Below are positions 11,122 through 23,900 of a DNA stretch of 64,000 bases, piece after piece. The notes under the pieces are model-generated. The model was not told the DNA's origin. It saw only the letters and a program-made list of their open reading frames with translations, and ran no database searches. How positions within the stretch are numbered: position 1 is the stretch's first letter; every line of letters begins with the position of its first letter. A program made the translations under genes and the position numbers. The DNA is from Narthecium ossifragum (taxonomy: Eukaryota; Streptophyta; Magnoliopsida; Dioscoreales; Nartheciaceae), in assembly GCA_963920575.1 (NCBI GenBank), contig OY986969.1, positions 10,847,096 through 10,911,095 on the forward strand. The letters run 5' to 3'.

Positions 11122-13542
11122 TGTGAGGGCCCGTCCCTCCGACCTGGCTTGACCGCGTGGGTCGAGAGCCGGTTTCCTGTTGGCTTGTTTCCGCGTCGGG
11201 CACGATCAGACGATCGTGTGGCGGTTTGGACCCCGGGGCATTTTGGTAAATATGCCCTCTGGTGGTCGGTTTCACACCCGCGTTGCACCAACGGCCTTGG
11301 ATTGATGTATGTGTTTGATTAGAATCTCTAGGGTGTGTCCGATCGGAAGATCAGAGATCGATCGAGAAAAATCAAATCGGACGGCTGAGATCGATCCGGA
11401 TCTCTATATAAGCCCTGTCCCTTTCTCTCTCTTTCCTTCTCTTCTCCTGTCGTTTTCTCTCCTTCTCTCTCCTTCGGCTGAGCTAGGGCTCGAAGACGCG
11501 GGCTTCGGAGCGCGGATCTTGGCGGCTTGACTGGTTGGACGCGTGGAGGAGCTACCCTACTTGCTCAAGTAGGTGTTTCTACCTCGATCTTAGGATCGGG
11601 TTCTCCTAGGATAGGTTTAATGCCTTTTCGCTGTAGGAATACTTGTTAGAATGTTGTGTAGTTCATTGTGCATGTGTTATAGATGCTATGAAGTATTCCT
11701 ACCTCACGATTTCCGTATTCCAACGGCTGGTTTTCGTATTATCGCCGTTTTGCCGGTTTTCGCCCATTTCGACCTAGATAGGAGATTTAACCATCAAAAA
11801 TGTGACTTCTTCATACCATTGGTTTCCCCATCGTTAATTATACATGCTTGCAAAGTTTCATCAACTTTCAACTTGATTTGATCCTTGAAATCCAAGAAAT
11901 TGGATTTCCGGCACTCTACTGAGGAACTGTGCCTGAGGCTCGACGGTCGATCGGTGCATCGACCATCAAGCGTTGATACGCTCTTTCTGGGCCTGACGGT
12001 CGACCGCCGGATCGACCGTCGCATCGTCCGTCAGGCTCTGTCGGGTTTTTGACCTCCCACGGTCGATGCGTGGATCGACCGCGGGATCTTCCCTTTTTCC
12101 GATTTTGCCTCACGGTCGACCGTCGGATCGACCGTCAGGCTCTGTTTGGTTTCGAGCTTCCCAGGGTCGATGGGTGGATCGACTGTCGCCCTTAGGGTTT
12201 TCCTTGTTTGGCCTCACGGTCGACCGCCGGATCGACCGTGGCCTCACGGTCGACCGTCAGATCGACCGTCGCATCGACCGTGGGCCCTTGAATAGTGTTT
12301 TCTGGTTTTTCTTAAATGGCTTTCACTCGGGTTTGATATCTAAACATGTTGGGAGATTGGTATGTTGTTCTCATACGGTTTTCAAGGGATTTTCATCGAG
12401 ATTAAGGATTGAATCGCATGTGTATCCCCTTTGAGCAAATCGATGGTTTGGCTTGCATTTAAATACATAGTTGGTTGGTAATCAAATGCTTAATTGTTGC
12501 TTAGCCATTAGCTAGCCTTGAGTGTTAGCTAATGTGAAATTGTGGAACCTTAGCCTCTTGCCGGCGAGTGTCGAGGGCTATTGTGTAACTGTGAACCTGT
12601 AATTGATGTTGTGGCATATAGAGACATCTAGGGTAGATGTTTGCATAGGTTCACGCATTGTGTGCATTAGAGGCATATGAGGTTAGGTGAGCGATGGTTT
12701 GGGTCGCCGATCCGAGGCTCTCGGGTAGCTCGGATCTAGCCTTAGGACCGTGGCTGGGTAGTCAGGAGTAGGGTGTGATCTTGTATCATCGAATCTCTTG
12801 TTGTTGAGGATTTTGCGATAGCTGGCTTTGATCAGTGTTTGAGGTTTAGAGGTCGTGTTGGTCTCCCAATACCAAGGGCTAAGGATGGTTGTCGGTGCCT
12901 CTGACATGGTCCCCAGGCAGTGGCTTCCTGCTGGATAAGGGTGATCCTACTAGTGCTGGATCTCTGTTTCCTCCCAGCGTGTTTGGTTGATGTATCCCAG
13001 AGTGGTCGGTTGAGAAGAGTAGGATCCTTGGGGTAGTCGGCAGGGGTCGTGGAACCCCGTGGGATTCCTTAGACTTGAGCGGGGAGACAACATTGTTGTT
13101 GTTTTCCTCCCTTCTGTGTGCCGTAGAGTAGAACCCTACTGAGCTTATCGCACACTCCTACCTGGGCTGCGTTTGCAAGTGCAGGCGCCAGTTCTTCGTC
13201 TGTGGAGCCGGCGGGATCGGCCTTTGGCGGCACGAGTACATCCAGAGGCGCTTGAGGTTTTGCTGGAGGATAAAACTGTTGTACCCTTTTTGATAATGTA
13301 TATGTTGTAAACATTTCGAGGACTTTTGGGATTATGTGTTATATCTATCCATGGAAGATTTTTGTATCAAATATTGAATAGTACAACTGATGTTATATAA
13401 ATTGAATATTTGTTTACCTCTGGATTATAATTTGTTTAAATTTATCCGTCTTTCCGCATTTGTATCGCGTCAATTGAAGATGAACAGAGATGGGAACCGT
13501 CATGCCTCGTCCTGGATGGGTTTTCTGGGTCGGGGTGTGACA
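11122..13542 (+). mobile_element. Solo LTR, Tekay/Del-like gypsy, 2421 bp
   Basis: It starts TGTGAGGGCCCG and ends GGGGTGTGACA, with a perfect 5-bp target duplication TCCCC (11117-11121 and 13543-13547). It lies at the end of a gene A exon. A TATA box CTATATAAGCCC (11402-11413) is preceded by two GATCGATC motifs (about 11356 and 11389), which sets the plus orientation. There is no internal region, so this is the product of LTR-LTR recombination. Positions 11930-12290 hold an array of GGTCGACCG-type palindromes. Confidence 0.9.
11930..12290. repeat. Array of GGTCGACCG/ATCGACCGTC palindromes
   Basis: About a dozen units of the form GGTCGA(n)ATCGACCGT, many extended to CACGGTCGACCGTCGGATCG, are separated by short unique spacers. 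The same motif forms arrays in the unrelated copia LTRs at 27860-28300, 61030-61530 and 62390-62730. Short ORFs across it are artefacts of the repeat. Confidence 0.85.
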
Positions 13543-14492
13543 TCCCCAGCCACCAAGCTTCTTTTATTTAGTATGAAATGAAGGAATCCTACAAATCAAA
13601 CTCTAACTCGTAAATTGTCCCCGTCTCAACCAACACTCAGGTTTGGTTTTGTGAGCACATGCGCTGGAAGATCCCTAAGCAGCCAAGCTCCTTCCCTTGG
13701 GTCCGCAGATGGGCAGGGTCAGACCTAAAGCGTCGTGAGCGGCTCGCTGATGTGATCAATAAAATGTAAACCCTGAACGTAATGTACTTCATTTACTCTT
13801 ATATAGAAAGAAACCACCAATTACAACATATATCACCAAAGAATTTAAACTAAGTTCTCTTTATTGTTTCATTCTTTTTTCGTCGTTGATATATACTGAT
13901 TCCCATCCGTCATTTCTAAGCACAGTATCCTTCATCTCTCAGTATCACCGACTCTGACCGGACTAATATTGGCATGGTCGAGACAGAGCCCGTGGTTGAC
14001 AACCCGACCGATGTAGCAGAAGAAGACATTCACTCTGAACCTACGGTTGAATCAAAGCTGCCAAGGAAGAAATCGAGAGTCAGCAAGCAATTTTCTGTCT
14101 CCGACCATGACGAGCCAGTACCTTCCAAACCTTTTGGGCGACGACTGGGAGGACATGGCATGTCAAAAATTGTAGCCATCATGCAAAATGTGGTCCATGC
14201 CAGTAATAAGGAAATGGAAGCTAGATTGAAGAAGCAGTATGATACTGTGCTACTTGCTCGCGACAGAAAACTGCATGGTGAATTGATTGCTCTGAGGTAA
14301 GAGCAGAAGGAGCTTAGGGCTATTGTAACGAAGACCAGTAGAGCGGAGATTGACCTCAATATGGACGAGGCTATCAACGTGCCTCCAGTCCAAAGGATGA
14401 ACGAGGATGGAGAGCTCGACCTCAATAAGGAGCAGCCTCTCAACGTGCCTTCAGTCCAAAGGATGGTCGACGAGGGAGAGCTGGACCTCACA

Positions 14493-14645
14493 TTGTGAAG
14501 GTATTTTTCGTCCGCGTTATGTGAATTAACTTGCCCTCTATTTTACTTTCTTTGGTATTCTATCACATTGTGAAGGTATTTTCCGTCCGCGTTATGTGAA
14601 TTAACTTGCCCTCTATTTTACTTTCTTTGGTATTCTATCACATTG
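14493..14645 (+). repeat. Tandem duplication, about 76-bp unit, two copies
   Basis: The unit containing AAGGTATTTT(T/C)CGTCCGCG and ATGTGAATTAACTTGCCCTC is present twice in a row (about 14493-14568 and 14569-14644), with one visible substitution. It lies immediately after the last gene A exon and looks recent. Confidence 0.85.
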
Positions 14646-15376
14646 TGAATGTATTATCTCTGTACTGTCTGCTAATCCCTTCTTTCTTTTGATTTGTTTT
14701 CTTGTATTTGACAAGTCTTAGTTTTTTTATGTGAATCCCCAGGAAATTCCAGCCGCCTACGACGTCCTGAAGGATGGGCCCATTGAAGACAGAAGGTGCA
14801 AGGATTAAGGGTGGAAGAAAATGAACTACTTCTGGCTGCCCAATTGGCAACTATTGGTAGTTTTTTTATGTGTATTAAAAAATTTGCAGCAACACTGACT
14901 TCTTATCCTCGCCTGATCTCTGTACTTTGTATCCAAAATTTCTAGTGGTGAAGTACTCATTAAATAAATGTGACAGCCGCCTTCTCCCCTCATTAAATCT
15001 TTATGACCTACGGAAGGCAGCCTGATATCCGACGACGGATGACCACATGTTTCTCCTCATGCTTTTTCTCAAATCTATACCCCGAAGCAGGAATGATTCT
15101 GCATTAAATGCGGCATCAAATTATTTTCCAACTCTTTTCATACCTCCGATATGACAACTCCCTATGCATCATCTACCTCCTTGCCCATGCCACCATTGCC
15201 ACCATCTTCTTATCATCTTCCTCCATATACACCCGCGAGGTTTCTCTTTCATCCGCTTGCCCCGAGTATTTGGAGATAGTAGAAGTACTGGAGGCTCCCT
15301 GTGGGGGAAAGTGCCGGCTGCCGGCGTCCGCTTGCAAAGGGCTGGCTGTTAAACGTCGCCTTTGCCTTGTTCGAAT
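14646..15376 (+). other. Spacer between gene A and mudrA
   Basis: Positions 14740-14860 could be a short remnant exon of gene A (EIPAAYDVLKDGPIEDRR), but I could not confirm it. Positions 14990-15376 look like the promoter and leader of mudrA; two C/T-rich patches precede the start codon. The ORFs at 15108-15516 other than the mudrA frame have no coding character. Confidence 0.4.
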
Positions 15377-16866
15377 ATGGAAATGGCTGGCCAGAACCCA
15401 ACAAACTTTTGGTTGCTCTTTCATTTCGGTGGGAACGTCGTGTACGACGAAAGGAAGCGGTTCTTACACTACGATGGAGGGAGAATCAAACTAATTCGTC
15501 TCTAGGAAGTAACTAAGCTGTCGCGGTTAAAATCTGAGCTGCTGAAGGCGATGGAGGCGTGTCACAGACACGACGACATCGACGTCAAATACATATATCC
15601 TTCGGCAACATCATTTCCTTTGTGGACGTTCTGGATGATTGATTAATAAATTTTATATCTCGCAAGTATACGAATCGGTGTGATCAGTATCGCAGCAAGA
15701 CGAGTATCGTAGCCATAGAGATTTGTAGAGATTATTATAGTAAAACGCTAAAGAACATAGAAGAAAGAAAATAAGCAAGGTAAAGGAAGAAATATGAAGT
15801 GTTGAGAATAAAAGATCTAATAATGAAATAAGAAAATGATAGATGAATACTAAGGTTCCGATTTCACCATAACATCCTCATTCTATGCATTGAATCAACA
15901 AAATCTCAGTTTAATTCCAAGGGTTCGTTCTTCCGGTATGATGATCCGTTCGGCCGCGGTCTTCACCAAGTACCCTCAATCAATCCTAGCTAATGAACCC
16001 ATAACTAAGTGTTAATCAAGAATCCATTAAGCTCTGAAGAACAATTATGAACCAAGAGTTGTCTTAGCTTGAACCCGACCTCGAAATAAACTCATTCATT
16101 CAAAGATCCTGCAAGATTAGGGAATGAACCATCGCCCAATCTCACATAAAACAATCTATAATACTTCTATTGACAGGATAAATGTATTTAAGATCTCAGT
16201 TATAACAATGAATGAAACAAGGAAAATAAACTAATTAAAACATTAATTCAATAACATAGAATGATTCAGTTTGGGCTACATCGGTTCCTTAGCAAAGGGA
16301 TTAGCCACTCATGTTCATAAAAATAACCAAGATATTCATAAGAAAGATAAGAAAGAAAAACCTTAGATCTTCGTGCGGTCTTCTCCCCTTTTTCCGGCCT
16401 TCAAAACTCCTCCAATAGTGCTGGCCGACCCCCCTTGTATATCTTGAACGACTTCCTTAAATATGGGTAAGAAACCCTAACTTTACTTCAGCCTTTGGAT
16501 TAAATCTGGTCCGTTCGTTTTCAGGTCGTCCGACAAGAGATCGATCTTCTTTCTAATCTCAATTTTCGTAATCTGGTTCGCCCCAACTAAGATCGATCTT
16601 CTTTTGGAAAGGATCGATCTTCTTTCCTGAGTATTTACTGTTTTGCTATCCAGACTGTGCCATTGGTACTAAAATTGCCGTAACTTCCTCTAGGAAACTC
16701 CAAATCAGGAACCGTAAAATTCTCTAGAAACTAGACTTCAAGAGATTTCCAACCATGTATAGAAGATGATCTGGTTCGTTCTGAGTAGGTACAGATTTGA
16801 TGTTGAATATGACATATCTTTGCTTCTTTAGCTCCACTTTTCTGCATATTCCAAACTAGTCAATGC

Positions 16867-16883
16867 CCGTGCCTACGACACGG
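16867..16883 (-). other. Helitron 3' terminal hairpin
   Basis: CCGTG and CACGG flank a 7-nt loop (CCTACGA on the plus strand). Seven bases separate the hairpin from the terminal CTAG, as in known plant Helitrons. The hairpin acts as the termination signal in rolling-circle transposition. Confidence 0.75.
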
Positions 16884-18544
16884 ATATTTTAGGGTTTTTA
16901 CAAAAAAATTCGACAAAACCTATCCTGTACTGAGAGTTAAATGAGAGAATTCTACAACATTCCGTAAATACAAAAAATAAATCACAGTATAAAAGGGGCG
17001 AACATTTTCCCCGGGGCAAACTTTGTCCCCACAAACCACACAAACCACAACTGCAGCAATTCATATAGCTATCAAGAAGAATACGAATAAAAAATTATTA
17101 CATTCAATTACATTCATCAAGCTACTTATCACGATGGAGAAACCAATATTACATTCCTTCTCACCCTAAGCAGTTGAACCATATCTGAGATAGTATACCT
17201 GAGGGGAATTAGCAAGTCAAATACCAGTTGAACCAATGGTGAGCAAGACGGGTTACCGTAGTGAAAAAAAACTTTGCAGGGTTATAACAATGAAAGAACC
17301 TTGAGATACTATATCTGAGCTTCATGTTAAAAAGCAAATTAGAGCGGCATATTTCTTCTATAAACACACTCAAGATAACATCCCCAAACACAATCAAATA
17401 ACAACAAACTAATAACAAAAAACTGAGCTTTCCCCTCTCAACTTGAAAGAGATGAGATATTAACCTTACTCCCAAAAATGCATGAACATCCATTTCCTGA
17501 GCAGCGCAGCGTTAGTCGATATGGAAACTTACATCGAAAAATTCAATTGAAGATTGAGACAACAACTGAAGGGTACATAAATTTCTCACCGAAGTTCACC
17601 TCAATGCATCCATAAATGAGTAGTTCCTGATGTACCCATGTTCTGAATCAGGTGATCTGTCGCAATGGGCAAGCAGTGAGGCATGTGTCAAAGTTATTGT
17701 TGCAAAGAACAAAATTGCTATAGGGCCAACAATCCATCCCAACTTAGCTATATATACTCCATGCAAGAGATAGAACACCAGAAACTATCAAAACAGTCCC
17801 TACCTTATGAAAGAAAGGGAACAATAATGAGTTTCATCAAGAGTACTGGATTCTACTACTACAGTCCCAAATCTTTAGGATAGATCTTAGTCACTGCTAT
17901 CGTATCAAAACATAGACTTCCACATCCCAACTATGAACCCTTTCAGAAAAATAACTGCCAATTGGCGGCTTATAAATACCAAAAAGAATTAATCCAGCAT
18001 AAAATTATTGCTCATCTACTGATGCAAAGTTAAATTACTTAACGTAAGCATTGGGAAACTGATGGAGTCAGCTCTAACTAATTGGTTGCGTTGATAATGT
18101 CACAATACTGCAATACTATTGCTATTCGGTTGATATGAGCAACTATTTTTGTTTCCTTCAATTTTTACATGGGGAACAAATGTCCAATTCAACAATTTTA
18201 AATTGAACAATGCTGAGAAAGAGTGCAGTATGGATTCGGGATGTGTGTTTGCAGGGCGTGGAAGACCTAATAAAAGAGACCATGAACCTCAATAAGTAAA
18301 CAATTGACTGTATCTTTTCCAAAGCAAGTAAATATAGACATAACATGAAAAAGAATACAACAGTGATAGATAGTTGTTTCAATTCCCAAAACATATTATA
18401 CCACTTTAATTGTTATCATCTAGTTCTTTCTTACACCAATCTTGATGACCATACAATTGCTACTTGAGCAACCTATTCGTGTACAGAGATAACTTAGCCA
18501 TGATTTTATGTGATTGAATGAAGCTTGAAGTAAAACTTGATAGC

Positions 18545-19765
18545 TCATATTAGAATTTTATGTCATTGGGAAAAGAAAAAAAAGACATGCACCTAGAACT
18601 AAGTATGGGTGCAAGTATCAACAGAGTTACTTACCTTAACTGAGTAGCTATCAAGCTCAATAGCACTTTGGCAATCTTCTTCAAATTTTGAAATTAATCA
18701 TACACTTGGGCACAGAGTTATCAGCTGCATAACGAAGTCAAAATTTTGAGAGAAAACTAACAGAATAGCAGATTGAAGAGCTAAAAGGATCAATCTAGCA
18801 GGATTCAGCTAGGCAGCTCTCATGATATCTTTCATATACACTCTTGCACAGAAAATTAGCCGAGTCACTATCCTGTTTCGCCTGAATAAAAATGGAGTAA
18901 GCTTGGATATGGGCAATGTGTTAAATAAGCCTAAGAATACAGATAATCTTGCTTTAGCAAGACCATATGTCCTGACCCTTTCGGTAAAGATGTTATTTAG
19001 GTTCTGTATGTCCCGTAATGTCCTCTGAAAAGTATCTCACTTGAGCAGATTTTTGCATGGCTCAGCATTTGTATATGCTTCTGAAAGGCCCGCCATGTGT
19101 TTGCTTCATTTAGAAAAATGCACTCTCCTGAAGTAAAAACACCTCAATCCCCCAACCTCAATGATGATATTGTCTACCAAAGATTCCTATTCGAATATGT
19201 GATCAAAATCGACTAAGATGTGTGACCATTGTATACTTGAGCAGAGCACAAACAAAAATATTAGTGTTAAGTACCATAGCAGAACACATACTTGAGCAGA
19301 GCAGAAACAAAAATATTACTATCCTCACCCTTTCAAATTTAGACCAAACTATGTCCTCACCCTTTTAGTAAAGATGTTATTTAGCAATGATTGTATGTGA
19401 TTGAATGAAGCTGAAAGTAAAACTTGAGAGCTCATATTAGAATTCTATGTCCTCACCCTTTCAAATTTAGACCAAACTATGTTATCACCCTTTCAGTAAA
19501 GATGTTATTTAGCAATGATTGTATGTGATTGAATGAAGCTAAAAGTAAAACTTGAGAGCCCATATTAGAATTCTATGTCATTGGAAGAAAAGAAAAGAAA
19601 AGACATGCACCTAGAACTAAGTATGGGGCAAGTATCAATAGAGTTACTTACCTTAAATGAGTGGTTATCAAGCTTAATAGCACTTTGACAATCTTCTTCA
19701 AATTTTGAAATTAATCAGACACTTGGGCACAGAGTTATCGGCTGCATAACGAAGTCAAAATTTTA
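18545..19765. repeat. Direct repeats inside the Helitron
   Basis: A 210-bp block (18545-18752, with AGACATGCACCTAGAACTAA and TTGGGCACAGAGTTATC) recurs at 19556-19762 with about 10 substitutions or indels. Between them a roughly 126-bp unit starting CCTCACCCTTTCAAATTTAG is tandemly repeated (about 19324-19449 and 19450-19575). This suggests internal slippage or duplication during Helitron growth. Confidence 0.8.
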
Positions 19766-20629
19766 GATATTTTGAAATTTATATTTGTGGAAAAAATGTA
19801 AACAATCCGAGACATTTGCTACTGCAGAGAACATACAATGGAATGGACAATAGTAAGTATTGATCAAACACTCTATGTAGAAAATGTCAAAACATAAAAA
19901 AGAAGCAGCTTAAGAAAGGAAGTTAAGGTAGCAGAAGAAAGAGAGAAAACAAAGTAAAAGCCAGAATTAAAATCCCAATGGGATTGTCCCTAGCTAACAT
20001 GATAACTTAACCAAAATATAGGAAGAACAAAGAATATTTACACCATTGAGCATAAGAATATTTACACGAAACAAATTTGAATAGAAATTGGCATTCATCT
20101 GTTTTCCTGCTCAAAAACAACGCATTCAGTCTAAAACACATTCCAATGACATGGTGTTATCAAAGTAGAAGAAAAGGTGATTGGAGAGGTGACTGGGTTC
20201 AAAATACTGAAGAAAATTTAGAAGCCAATATGTTTAAACATTGTTCCCAGCGCCAAATTCTTCCTACTATCTATACAAATGAAGTAAGGATCATTATGGC
20301 AAACAATGAGTTAAATGTAATCATCAGAAATGAAGTAAAGGGGGATTAAATGAACTCATCAGAAATTAACTTAGGATCTAAATACACAAAAAGTTAAAGG
20401 TACAGGAAAGCCGCATTAATGAACTCAACCCAGAAAATCTTATGGCTTTTAGGTGAAGGATTGAACCAGTTAGACCAACATAAGATGGAGTCCACAAATG
20501 GTGGCAAGGATACCTACCTGGATGTCCGGGAGAGGATGCGGCAGACAGAGCGCCAGCGGCAATGGCGGCCAGATGGAGAGAGGGGAGCTCCACGGGGTTT
20601 GGATGCTCGAAGATTGATGATGTTGGCGG

Positions 20630-20910
20630 CGTGGGTCGAGCTCGACGACAGCGCTGTGGGTGGACAGCTTCTCTCCTGAGTGATGGATTCTGATGGAGTG
20701 ATGATGGATCCAGATCTGGGGTCGGACAGAGCTGGGAGGCTTGATGATGTTGTCGGTGTGGGTCGAGCTCGACGACAGCGGTGTGGGTGTACAACTCCTC
20801 TCCTGAGTGATGGATTCCGATCGAGTCATGCCGGATCCAGATCTGGGGTCGGACGGAGCTGGGAGGCCTTGAAGTGATGGATTCTGATGGAGTGATGCCG
20901 GATCTGAGAG
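20630..20910. repeat. Tandem repeat, about 125-bp unit, two copies plus a partial
   Basis: Units share GTGGGTCGAGCTCGACGACA, CTCTCCTGAGTGATGGATTC and CCAGATCTGGGGTCGGAC. Copies start at about 20632 and 20758, and a third partial copy begins near 20876. The GAGCTCGACGACAGC part is GC-rich and coding-like in composition, but I recognise no product. Confidence 0.75.
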
Positions 20911-23900
20911 GGAGGAGAGAGCTCGGTAGTCTTTCCGGTGAGGATGGTGAGCGGACGGCGTCGAGAAGGAGCTTGGGGGCGTGGGATACCTGGACCTGAT
21001 GGTGAATGGTGTTGCGGACATCGGAGGTGGTGGTGCTGAGCAAGGTGGCGCTGGATCCGCGAGGAGGGCGGAGCTCGAGTGGGCTTCCGACGTGGACGGA
21101 TGCTGGGGAGGTTGGGAGGCCTCGAGGCATCGTCGGGCAGGGCGGGGCCGTCGGGGAGGATCGAGACAGCAACAGGGAGGAGCAGGGAACTCCGCGGGTG
21201 GCCGCGACTTCACCAGGGAAGGAGGACAAGAGAAGGTGGCGGCGATCTTGGGAGCTTCGCTTGGACTAATGGCGGATGGGCCTCATCGGGACGGCGAGGT
21301 AGGTGGAGTCCGTGGATGGAGGGGCGAGGGTGCTGCATTGGGAGGATGGGAAAGAGAGAGATGGGAAGAGGTGAGAGATGGAGATGGCCGGAGTGGGTTC
21401 ATCACCATCTTTGCGAAAGCCATGGGAGAGAGGGAGATGGGGGAGAGGTCGACGGCGTGGGACCTCGGGGAACAGAGAGGGAGAGAGGGGGATGGGGGGT
21501 CGTCGGCGTGGGGAAAGAGGGGGGAGAGGGGGATGGGCGATCGCCGGTGTGGGGAACAGAGAGGGGAGAGGGGGATGAGAGATATGAGGGATGGGAGATG
21601 AGAGATGGATGGGATGGCATCCCATCGCTCTCACTCTCGTGCGCTCTCTCTCTCACACAGCTGAAAATAGGTTCGGGGGGAGATAGGAGTTTGGGCAGGA
21701 GATTTTGGTGGGAACAAAATTCTGATGAAAATTTTGATGTTGATGATGGACATTTCAAAAACTGTCCTTCCTTATATAATAGATAAATGTAAAAATAGTA
21801 CTAAAGGATGACAAATCCAGTAATTAAACTAGTTATAACGCTATTCAAAGTGCACTTTCATGCACTAATCAATGATAACGATGTTCTCATGATGGCTGAG
21901 CTATGTGTGACCTCCTGCATTGCACTACGTCTCTTTGCAATCCATACTCAACAAGAACGACCGACGTCAGGGACTGTTCCTTGGTCATTCTTCTTTCTTT
22001 TGTTAATTGTTTGTACAACACTTGTAGTCAGTAAAACTTGTATTCTGTTTTCCTTTGTACTTTGAAGGATTTCTTAATAAATCGTTCTAAGTAATATAGT
22101 CATGTCCGCCTACTAACATTTTACTTTCATTAATTTCTCAGAACTTTCTCAGAAGAACAGCCACCTACCTTGGTCGCCAATGAGACCACACGCCGATCGC
22201 ACACACGAATTTAGACAACAGGTCCTAGGTGATAAAAAAGCCCTCTCGATCATTCTCTGTATCACTCAATTCGAATTTTTTTTCTTATTATTCTAGTCAA
22301 CAGAGGCATTTGTTAACGCATTAATTCCTAGTAATTTCAAAGGATTATGTCTTTCACCACTGAAAGCAGCAAAAATTTCTTTGCATTTGTCTACTCATGT
22401 CCAGTACTAACATTATTGTCTAGCCCTCACGGTTAACATAGTCAAACATTTATACGATACGTGATTACTATATTCTCTCTGTCACTCTCCGTTCATATCC
22501 CATTTCTCCCTCTCATTCTCTCTCTTTCTACTCATGTCATCGTTGCCTTCCGTGCTTAGCATTTATTCTATCGGTAATACTTACAATTAAAGAGTTATTT
22601 CATAGTATTTTACAAGGAATAGTCATAAATTTATTTCGACCTTTATCGTTATGTTTGCCTACTAACATCATTGTCTTCTCAGTGTGACACCAGTGGCTGT
22701 GCAACAATCCGTCGTGCTCACGGAGTCCATAATTCAACAGTTCCAAGTAGAAAGCCACATAGACCTACCATACACTGCCCATGGTATATGTGCAACCCAC
22801 AATCAAGCTGACATCGGTCCAAGGTAATTAAACTATGCAAGCTCTCCCTCTATCTCTCGGGGATGCCTCTCTCTCTCCCCTCCCTATTTCTATCTTCTCG
22901 TTTTTAATTTCCAACCTTTCAAAGGATCCAGTTGATCCGGAATACCCACTTATTAAGAGGTTTTCCTTTTTGTTTTAAATGGATTTTCTTTTCATTTGAA
23001 ACGAATACGTGAAGAATATCCAGTTATGGGTATCTTATTTGTCTTCTCTTCTCCACTTCTCCCAACCTTCCCTTTTCAATTCTAGGATCTTTAAGAACGA
23101 TTCGACCACCATGCAGATCTGTTCTACTGCCACAACCTGCCTCACTACCAGATGATTGTGTAGCCCTGGGTGATGGTCGTATGTCTCCACATGATGACGC
23201 AAATAACGAGTCCGGACCAGAAGCAAACTCTGATGGGGAAGACTTCAATGCATATGCATCCAAAGAGGCCACTGAAGAAATTGAAAGTCAACGGTCTCGG
23301 TGTATTTATCTGGGGACCGACAGCGCCGGGTATCGTGGTCAAAGCACAGAGCCACCACCGACCGACGATTCTGCCGTTCCGGTTGAAGGAATCCCGTTGG
23401 TTCTTCATAACGAAACGCCTGAAGCTAGTGCCCCTCAACATCTGACTTCTGCGTCACCTTTTGTCGGACAGGTATTCAATGATGTACGTCATTTCACTTT
23501 GTTCCTCAAAGCCTATGCCATAAACAACAGATTCGAATATCGACCGGTGAAAATGAACCCTCACAAGGTTCTCGTTCTGTGTCATTCGGATGACTGTCCC
23601 TGGACGATGAAAGGTCTAAAGATGCCAGGGGTTCCTAACTTCCGGATCAAGAAATTCATCGATGAACATACCTGCAACAGAACACTTGTTGGGCGCGATC
23701 ATAAACAGTGCACTAGCCGTTTCATTGTGGAGGAAATCCGGGAGCAGGTGATTGGGAGTGACTCCTATTCACCCAAAATGATTTAGACTCAAGTGCATAC
23801 TAAATATGGAGTGTCAGTCAAATATCAAAAGGCTTACCGGGCAAGAATAATGGCACTGGAAGAAGCATATGGCAGCTACGAAGAGTCGTACCAATGGTTG

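Larger units (their letters stand above)
5226..14491 (+). pseudogene. Gene A: 'GLPRGG' MULE/Ulp1-associated gene, split by two insertions
   Basis: Start chosen at ATG 5226 (MAKRHRRANYESDSE, a basic/acidic N-terminus). Exon 1 encodes ELYHQMNDRHKAILDG, PFRLIYNF, LQECVYGWRGNDVFHIGQ and MILGLPRGG, then continues after the gypsy insertion (from 10869) with AYLFAAIFFPG and YGWGKAVHDYILSS to about 11116. A second exon (13617-13768) gives FPWVRRWAGSDLKRRERLADV and a third (about 13974-14491) a coiled coil of charged repeats. Gene B (32680-35797, minus) is a clear paralog over all three parts and adds a Ulp1 protease domain that is not found here. Stops lie at 5646, 10916 and 11068. The organisation resembles PMD/DUF1985-type genes carried by Mutator-like elements; the exact domain name is uncertain. 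Confidence 0.6.
16856..21783 (-). mobile_element. Non-autonomous Helitron, 4.9 kb
   Basis: On the minus strand it begins TCTATTATATAAGGAAGG (21783) and ends in a hairpin, a short spacer and CTAG (16859-16856). It is inserted exactly between host A and T (plus strand 16855 and 21784), as Helitrons do, and leaves no target duplication. Removing it joins the two halves of LTR B2. I found no Rep/helicase protein. The GC-rich block 20470-21600 has long overlapping open frames on both strands but no recognisable domain; it may be captured or simply low-complexity sequence. Direct repeats occupy 18545-19765. Confidence 0.8.
15640..21871 (-). mobile_element. Solo LTR, family B (copy B2), split by a Helitron
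   Basis: LTR parts are 15640-16855 and 21784-21871 (1304 bp in total), starting TGATTAATAAATTTT and ending TGCACTAATCA. A perfect ATGAT target duplication flanks it (15635-15639 and 21872-21876). Reading mudrA across the site with one ATGAT gives an unbroken frame (FVDVLDDNDVLMM). Part of it matches LTR B1 at 1880-2090. GATCGATCTTCTTT motifs at 16545-16625 lie upstream, on the minus strand, of a TATA-like sequence near 16440. Confidence 0.85.

Noticed and set aside
11930..12290. A CRISPR-like array (short repeats with unique spacers); also 27865-28290, 61040-61530
   Set aside because: Unit length and spacing are irregular, the repeats are palindromes inside eukaryotic LTRs, and no cas-like gene exists.
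13069..13581. Short frames at the end of the Tekay-like solo LTR
   Set aside because: They lie within an LTR bounded by a perfect TCCCC duplication and have no domain.
20378..21229. A Pro/Ser-rich protein gene on the minus strand (283 residues) with large overlapping frames in other phases
   Set aside because: Overlapping long frames in several phases reflect GC-rich repeats; no domain and no splice structure seen.
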